This document shows positions 6,280-10,611 of a DNA stretch of 10,611 nt, piece after piece (the stretch's first letter is position 1; every line of letters begins with the position of its first letter). This stretch comes from Candidatus Micrarchaeaceae archaeon (GTDB lineage: Archaea; Micrarchaeota; Micrarchaeia; Micrarchaeales; CABMGC01), in assembly GCA_027310795.1 (NCBI GenBank), contig DAIDAD010000012.1, positions 1-10,611 on the forward strand. Direction: 5' to 3'. The notes below the pieces were generated by a model. It had not been told where the DNA came from. It ran no database searches and was given only the letters and a program-made list of their open reading frames with translations. A program made the position numbers and the translations under genes.

Positions 6280-7650
6280 TCAGTGGAAGAGGAACGTGCC
6301 TGCGCTCGAGGCTATGCTTATGACAGGCTGCGGGAGTATGCCGAATATCACAGTTATGATCAGGCACACTGCAATGACTGTTTTTGTCTGCGTGTCCATC
6401 CCTGCCTTCTTCGGCACTGCCTTTGAGGTGTAAGAGGCTATGATTATCTTTGCATAATAGAAGACGGATATGACGCTGTTTATTATTCCTATTACTGCAA
6501 GCCACACCATGTTCGCGTTGACTGCGCTCAGGAATATCAGGAACTTGCCGACGAACCCTGTCGTGAAAGGAAGGCCTATCATCGAGAAAAGCATTATGCT
6601 GAGAGCGAGGGCCGCAAACTTGTTGTCCTCATGCAAGCCTATGTAGTCATCGATCTTTGTCCTGTTCCTGCTCTCCAGCCATGCGATTATCGCAAGCACC
6701 CCTATGAAGAGGAACATGTGGGAGAATATCTGGAACAGGCTTGCAGCTATGCCTGAAGGCGTGGAAACGGCTATGCCTATCAGTATGTACCCTGCCTGCG
6801 ATATTGAGGAATAGGCGAGCATGCGCTTCACGTTCTTCTGGAGTATCGCGGTTATGTTGCCGTAGAACATCGTCAGCACCGAAAGGATCGCTATCAACAA
6901 AAATGCCTGGCTGTCTGTGATGAATACGAGTATCATTATCTGTATAAGCGCAGCGAACCCCATCTTCTTGTTTATGCCGCCGAGCATCGAGGTCGCATAT
7001 GCGGACGCGCCCTCATACACGTCCGGAATCAGCACGTTGAACGGGAATATGGACGAGTCCATGCCGAGCGCGGCTATGAACAGAATGGCGGCAAATGCCA
7101 CTGCAGCGCCTGTGGAATAGCTGGAAATGGCGAAGCTGCCCGTGCTTCCATAGAGTATTACCGCTGCAAAGGAGAAGACAGCTATAGAGATGGATGCCAT
7201 GACGAAGAACTTTGCAGCGGACTCGACGCTCTCCCTTTTCGACAGAAGTATTATGAAGACTGAAGGTATGCTCGCAAGCTCAAGGCCTATGAATATTGCT
7301 ATTATTGAAGTAGAAGCTGCGACAAGCAGCATGCCGAGGAGCGCGAATGAACCTATCAGTGCGAAGTCGTTGTAGTCGCTTGCATACCTGAATGCGAGCA
7401 GGTTCACAAGCAGCATGCCGATGGAGAAGAGCAGTGCGAAGAACAGTGAATACGGGTTTATAGTATAGGCATTCGGCACGGAGAAGTTGAAGCCCATCGC
7501 TATCCCTGCAGCGGCGTATGCTGCGATTATGAACAGCATAGCTATGTTGAACGAGAGCTGCGCCCTCTTGCTGTTGACGAGCCTTATTAGCATGTTACCG
7601 AATACCAGTATCAGCGGGAGCAGCAGCGGTATGTAATCGTAATATGACAT
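6280..7650 (-). CDS. nuoN: Complex I membrane subunit N (antiporter-like)
   Basis: 456 residues, with about 13-14 membrane segments. NuoN is one of the Mrp-antiporter-like proton channels of NADH:quinone oxidoreductase. Family landmarks are GLELAS (E124, the TM5 glutamate), AAKFF (K147), PDVYEGAS (209-216), NKK in TM8 (K228/K229), VKRMLAYSSIS (K275) and GFVGKF in TM12 (K369). NuoN rather than NuoM is indicated by length, by GxLYGxTGS and by the PDVYEGA motif. The central TM7 lysine (K217 in E. coli, GFKLSLVPFH, from memory) is Asp198 here (GMDSSIFPFN). The ATG at 7650 follows AGGTTG at good spacing and lies 9 bases from the nuoL stop. It is the last gene of the operon. Because nuoM is absent between L and N, this may be the second of only two large pump modules, unless nuoM lies elsewhere. 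Confidence 0.93.
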   Translation of the reverse strand: MSYYDYIPLLLPLILVFGNMLIRLVNSKRAQLSFNIAMLFIIAAYAAAGIAMGFNFSVPNAYTINPYSLFFALLFSIGMLLVNLLAFRYASDYNDFALIGSFALLGMLLVAASTSIIAIFIGLELASIPSVFIILLSKRESVESAAKFFVMASISIAVFSFAAVILYGSTGSFAISSYSTGAAVAFAAILFIAALGMDSSIFPFNVLIPDVYEGASAYATSMLGGINKKMGFAALIQIMILVFITDSQAFLLIAILSVLTMFYGNITAILQKNVKRMLAYSSISQAGYILIGIAVSTPSGIAASLFQIFSHMFLFIGVLAIIAWLESRNRTKIDDYIGLHEDNKFAALALSIMLFSMIGLPFTTGFVGKFLIFLSAVNANMVWLAVIGIINSVISVFYYAKIIIASYTSKAVPKKAGMDTQTKTVIAVCLIITVIFGILPQPVISIASSAGTFLFH

Positions 7651-7659
7651 TTTGACAAC

Positions 7660-9432
7660 CTAGGCATAAATGTATGCGATGAAGAGGACAATCGCTATCG
7701 CAAAAAACGCGGCGTAGTAGTTTATCTGGCCCGGAGAGGCCCTTCTTATCAGGTATCCGGAGCTCACAGTGGCCCTGCCGATGTCGTCAAAGAAGGAGCT
7801 GACGTATGAATCGAAAAGCGCAGCGCCTTCCACTATCTCGAGAGAGAAGTTTGAGAAGTGCTTGTAGAATTCATTCATGGCAGGGCCCGTGTACCCAAGC
7901 CTTGCAAACCTTGCGGACTGGCCCGCCCTATTCTTCACATATATCAGGTAACACACGCCCGCGGCGATGCTGATCAAGACCATGAATGATATGGCATCGC
8001 TTATATCAGCCCGCAGAGGCAGCCCTGAGACTGCAGGCGTGAAGTACTGGCTAGAGTCGATGAAGCTGGGGAAGTAGATGAATGCGGCAGAGGCTGCAAG
8101 CGTTGCAATTGCAAGGAGAACTATCGGGAAGAGCATGCGCTTTGGCTGCGCCCTGTAATTCGTTTCGGAATCCGGATCCGATGAAGGGGCGCTTATGTAG
8201 AAGAACCACCTGAATATGTAGAAGCTTGTGCCGAAGCTTATCAGCGACAGTATCGCATATATTGGAAGGTTTGCTGCAAGGGACGAGCTTATCCCTATGC
8301 TGGAGAAGAATCCTGAGAACGGTATGAAGCCTGCAAGCGATAGCACGCCGAATGCCGTCGAGAAATACAGCAGCTTGTTCGATTTTGCACCGTTCGCTTT
8401 CCTCAGGTCTTCGTCGCCTGTCGCCTTCATCACCGAACCTGAGCTGAAGAACAGCATCGCCTTGTAGAAGCTCTGTATGAAGAAGAAGTATATCCCTGCA
8501 GTTACAGCGCCTGCGGATATCGCGACGAGCATCAAGGAGAGCTCCTGTATCGTCGAATATGCTATGACCTTCTTTATGTGGAATTCACGTGCGGCATTGA
8601 GCGTCGCTATTATTGCAGTCAATAATCCGAATGCGAGTATTACGGTAGTGAGCTTTGCATATTGGAAGAGCGGCAGCAATATAAGAATCGAGAATACCCC
8701 TGCCTTCACCATTGTCGTTGAATGGAGGAATGCAGACACCGGCGTCGGTCCTTCCATGGCGTCTATCAGCCATTCGTGGAACGGGAATTGCGCAGACTTT
8801 GTGAACGCTGCAATCACAAGGAGCACCGCGCCGAGCGTTACTGCGCCAGCAGGCGCAGACGGCAGAGCGGCGAGTATCGATGAGAATTCAAGAGTGCCGA
8901 ACGTGGCGCCGAACACGCCTATAGCTGCAAGTATCGCTACGTCCCCTATCAGCACCATGGTGAGCGCCTTCCTAGACGCGACTATCGGGCCTCCGCGCGT
9001 GTTCCAGAATCCTATTAATAGATAGCTGGTGAGGCTGAGGAATTCCCATGCTATCAGGAACGTTATGAAGTTGCCGCTGAAAGAGAATGCGAGCATCGCT
9101 GCTTCGAATGCGAGTATCTCAATATAGAACCTGCGCTGCTCGCTCGGCTTGTCCATGTACCATGTAGAATAGATGTATATCAGCGGAGATATGAAAAGGA
9201 TGACTCCGAGTAGCAGGTAGCTCGCGGGAGTAATCAGGGTGGTTATCGTGAATGAGAACGTGCCTGCGCTGAACCACGCCATCGACTGCGTCCCGTATTC
9301 TATGAACGGGAACGTCGCAAGCGCCACGATGCTGCCGATTATAGCTATCGGGCCCGGTACTCTTCTGTTTTTCAGCAGCGCTATCAAAAGCATCGCTGCC
9401 ATTATCGGCACTAGCACGTATATCGGTTGCAT
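7660..9432 (-). CDS. nuoL: Complex I membrane subunit L (terminal antiporter-like)
   Basis: 590 residues, with about 14 core membrane segments plus a C-terminal extension (480-590) like the lateral helix and anchor of NuoL, ending with NYYAAFFAIAIVLFIAY. This distinguishes it from NuoM and NuoN. Landmarks are AWEFLSLTSYLLIGF (E130, the TM5 glutamate), TKSAQFPFHEWL (K212 in TM7), DAMEGPTPVSAFLHSTTM (224-241), IKKVIAYSTI (K287/K288) and QSFYKAMLF (K324). Compared with E. coli NuoL from memory, His334 and His338 correspond to F316 and Q320, and the TM12 SKD motif (K399, D400) is S378, I379 in GFFSSIG. An extra lysine, K243, occurs in TMVKAG. The start at ATG 9432 follows the nuoK stop by one base. 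It would form the distal pump of the membrane arm. I consider NuoM a poor alternative because of the length and the C-terminal extension. Confidence 0.94.
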   Translation of the reverse strand: MQPIYVLVPIMAAMLLIALLKNRRVPGPIAIIGSIVALATFPFIEYGTQSMAWFSAGTFSFTITTLITPASYLLLGVILFISPLIYIYSTWYMDKPSEQRRFYIEILAFEAAMLAFSFSGNFITFLIAWEFLSLTSYLLIGFWNTRGGPIVASRKALTMVLIGDVAILAAIGVFGATFGTLEFSSILAALPSAPAGAVTLGAVLLVIAAFTKSAQFPFHEWLIDAMEGPTPVSAFLHSTTMVKAGVFSILILLPLFQYAKLTTVILAFGLLTAIIATLNAAREFHIKKVIAYSTIQELSLMLVAISAGAVTAGIYFFFIQSFYKAMLFFSSGSVMKATGDEDLRKANGAKSNKLLYFSTAFGVLSLAGFIPFSGFFSSIGISSSLAANLPIYAILSLISFGTSFYIFRWFFYISAPSSDPDSETNYRAQPKRMLFPIVLLAIATLAASAAFIYFPSFIDSSQYFTPAVSGLPLRADISDAISFMVLISIAAGVCYLIYVKNRAGQSARFARLGYTGPAMNEFYKHFSNFSLEIVEGAALFDSYVSSFFDDIGRATVSSGYLIRRASPGQINYYAAFFAIAIVLFIAYIYA

Positions 9433-9433
9433 A

Positions 9434-9739
9434 CTACCACTTCATCTTTGACAAACCAGTTATGTCAAAGTTTATCCCGTTGTACTTCATGTAAACGTAA
9501 AATGTTATAAGGACGATAATCTCTGTCGCAGCCACTGCCCATATCGATATGAGCATGAGGACCGGCCCTGATGAGACTGCAGCTGTTGATGTGAAGAATG
9601 ACACGAGTGCCACCAGGCTTGCCACGAGTATTATCTCGACCGCTATGATTATCGCAACGAAGTGCCTGTCAGCTGCGATGCCTGCGAGCCCTATCGCAAA
9701 GAGAATGAATGCAAGCTCTATGAAGTAAGGGAAGATCAT
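9434..9739 (-). CDS. nuoK: Complex I membrane subunit K
   Basis: 101 residues, the normal size, with three membrane segments at about 3-22, 27-49 and 58-86. NuoK is the MrpC-like subunit of the membrane arm, carrying two buried glutamates of the proton path. Both are present: E35 in AVEII and E73 in ATEII, matching E36 and E72 of E. coli. The ATG overlaps the nuoJ stop as ATGA, with GGTGAT immediately upstream, indicating coupled translation. The C-terminal tail after about residue 87 is polar. I see nothing unusual in it. Confidence 0.96.
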   Translation of the reverse strand: MIFPYFIELAFILFAIGLAGIAADRHFVAIIIAVEIILVASLVALVSFFTSTAAVSSGPVLMLISIWAVAATEIIVLITFYVYMKYNGINFDITGLSKMKW

Positions 9740-10212
9740 ATCACCAGTTTCCTGAACTTCTTTATTATCAGCACGCCGCCCATCGCCGTAGAGAACAGTA
9801 GGAGTGCCAATACAAACAGCATTATGTAGTCAGTGGACAGGACGGAAGCTGCGGACTGCTGGAATGTAGATGCTGAATATGTGTATCCTGGGAGAGAGAG
9901 CGCGATTGCGGTGAATGCGAGGGCGAGTATTACAGCGACAACGGCGAAGGTCCCTTTCCTCAGCATGCTTACGCCCTTAATCTCTGTCGCAACGGCTGCG
10001 ATGAGGTATGCAGAAAGTCCCCCGACGAATATCAGCAGCTGGAGCAGACCTATGAAGGTCTGCCCTATCGCTGCAAAGAGGAGCGCGCTTGCGGTGAATG
10101 CGAGCGTCAGTGCGATTGCAGCATGGAGAAGCTTCTTCTGTGTAAAGACAAGGATGGCGGAGAGCGCTGCAAATATGCTTATCAGGATGTACAGCAGCTC
10201 TATCTCAGTCAT
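9736..10212 (-). CDS. nuoJ: Complex I membrane subunit J
   Basis: 158 residues from the ATG at 10212; a GTG two codons earlier (10218) is also possible. There are five membrane segments, roughly 5-24, 29-48, 53-73, 88-108 and 128-150. NuoJ (ND6) surrounds the quinone-linked proton axis of the membrane arm. The early HAAIALTLAFTASALLF and the third segment LLQLLIFVGGLSAYL correspond to the family's HAALALxLTF and VYVGAxxVLFLF. The tyrosine of YVGA, on the pi-bulge of TM3, is Phe here. The loop between segments 4 and 5 is short and Ser/Tyr-rich. The stop overlaps the nuoK start by four bases, and the gap to nuoI is only a few bases. Confidence 0.92.
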   Translation of the reverse strand: MTEIELLYILISIFAALSAILVFTQKKLLHAAIALTLAFTASALLFAAIGQTFIGLLQLLIFVGGLSAYLIAAVATEIKGVSMLRKGTFAVVAVILALAFTAIALSLPGYTYSASTFQQSAASVLSTDYIMLFVLALLLFSTAMGGVLIIKKFRKLVI

Positions 10213-10221
10213 GCTCACACT

Positions 10222-10584
10222 TTATTCAAGATCAGCAGGGTTCTTCAGCAAATCCCTTTTGTCGTATGCCTCGTAATCGTAATTCTTCGTAAGCGTCAGG
10301 CACTTCGGCGGGCATACTTCCTGGCACAGAGCGCAGAACAGGCATCTCTCTATCCCTATCTGCGGCATCTTCTTCACCCCTTTCTGCGTAACCACGTCCA
10401 CCATGGTTATCGTCTTGTTAGGGCATATTATGGCGCATGCGGAGCAGCTTATGCACGTGTTCATGTCGAGCCTCAGCATGCCCCTGTAGCTGTCGGGCAT
10501 CGATTCCCGCTCCTCCGGAAAGTTTACAGTGAAGCGCTTTGTGCCGATTGTTGTCTTCATGGTCTTGATGAGAGGGATTATCAT
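10222..10584 (-). CDS. nuoI: Complex I Fe-S subunit I (two 4Fe-4S ferredoxin domain)
   Basis: 120 residues, shorter than the common 150-180. Two classical 4Fe-4S motifs are complete: C44-x2-C47-x2-C50-x3-C54-P and C81-x2-C84-x2-C87-x3-C91-P. These correspond to clusters N6a and N6b, which pass electrons from the peripheral arm to N2 and quinone. The N-terminal amphipathic helix is reduced to about 35 residues, and the C-terminal extension is only about 25. The ATG at 10584 is preceded by GGCTGATCAA, a partial GGTGATC site; Met9 at 10560 is an alternative without a site. The frame is closed by TAG at 10603-10605. It is the first gene of the visible I-J-K-L-N run; nuoH and the hydrophilic-arm genes would be expected beyond the right edge. 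The electron donor cannot be judged from this window. Confidence 0.94.
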   Translation of the reverse strand: MIIPLIKTMKTTIGTKRFTVNFPEERESMPDSYRGMLRLDMNTCISCSACAIICPNKTITMVDVVTQKGVKKMPQIGIERCLFCALCQEVCPPKCLTLTKNYDYEAYDKRDLLKNPADLE

Positions 10585-10603
10585 TTGATCAGCCGATAAA
10601 CAC

Positions 10604-10610
10604 TATATAT
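10604..10610 (-). promoter_or_regulatory. Possible TATA box before nuoI at the window edge
   Basis: TATATAT is centred about 23 bases before the nuoI ATG, so initiation here would give a nearly leaderless transcript. It may instead be chance sequence between nuoH and nuoI, since the upstream sequence is not visible. Confidence 0.2.
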
Positions 10611-10611
10611 G

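Noticed and set aside
6265..6280. Palindrome plus T-run as a strong intrinsic terminator
   Set aside because: The palindrome has no loop and the T-run is only four or five bases; kept only as a weak note on the gap.
8477..9025. Plus-strand 182-residue frame opposite nuoL
   Set aside because: Antisense to conserved NuoL motifs; low-complexity Ala/Ser/Thr composition.

Overview
The window reads as archaeal chromosome. The signs are a ribosomal protein of the eS26 family (found in archaea and eukaryotes, not bacteria), a COG2522-type archaeal helix-turn-helix protein, GGTGAT-type ribosome-binding sites, TATA-like boxes in short divergent gaps, and very tight gene packing. A B-box zinc-finger membrane protein and a slimmed-down complex I next to a short eS26 would fit a small-genome lineage such as Micrarchaeota/DPANN. 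That placement is a low-confidence inference.

Layout, left to right. (1) Bases 11-1105 (minus) hold an asparagine-synthase-type PP-loop protein that lacks a glutaminase domain and ends in a zinc ribbon; this stretch is more AT-rich than the rest. (2) Bases 1238-2965 (plus) hold a complete PolX-type DNA polymerase with helix-hairpin-helix, nucleotidyltransferase and PHP domains. Its stop lies 3 bases from the stop of the converging gdhA. (3) Bases 5142-2969 (minus) form a three-gene operon: an RpiB-fold protein without the usual catalytic residues, an HTH regulator, then glutamate dehydrogenase. The first gene appears to start at an ATA codon. (4) Diverging from it, bases 5239-6252 (plus) encode compact eS26 and a B-box plus four-TM membrane protein. 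(5) From the right edge to 6280 (minus) runs a complex I operon in the order nuoI-J-K-L-N, with overlapping or nearly touching genes. It continues beyond the window.

The nuo genes encode the second Fe-S pair carrier (NuoI) and most of the membrane arm, which couples electron transfer to quinone with proton pumping. No nuoM lies between nuoL and nuoN, and both antiporter-like subunits lack residues usually found in the proton channel (a TM7 lysine in NuoN; the TM11 histidines and TM12 Lys-Asp in NuoL). GdhA links 2-oxoglutarate and glutamate; the two small genes upstream may regulate it or sense a related metabolite (inference). No tRNA, rRNA, CRISPR array, insertion sequence or long repeat was seen, and no gene-free stretch exceeds about 135 bases.
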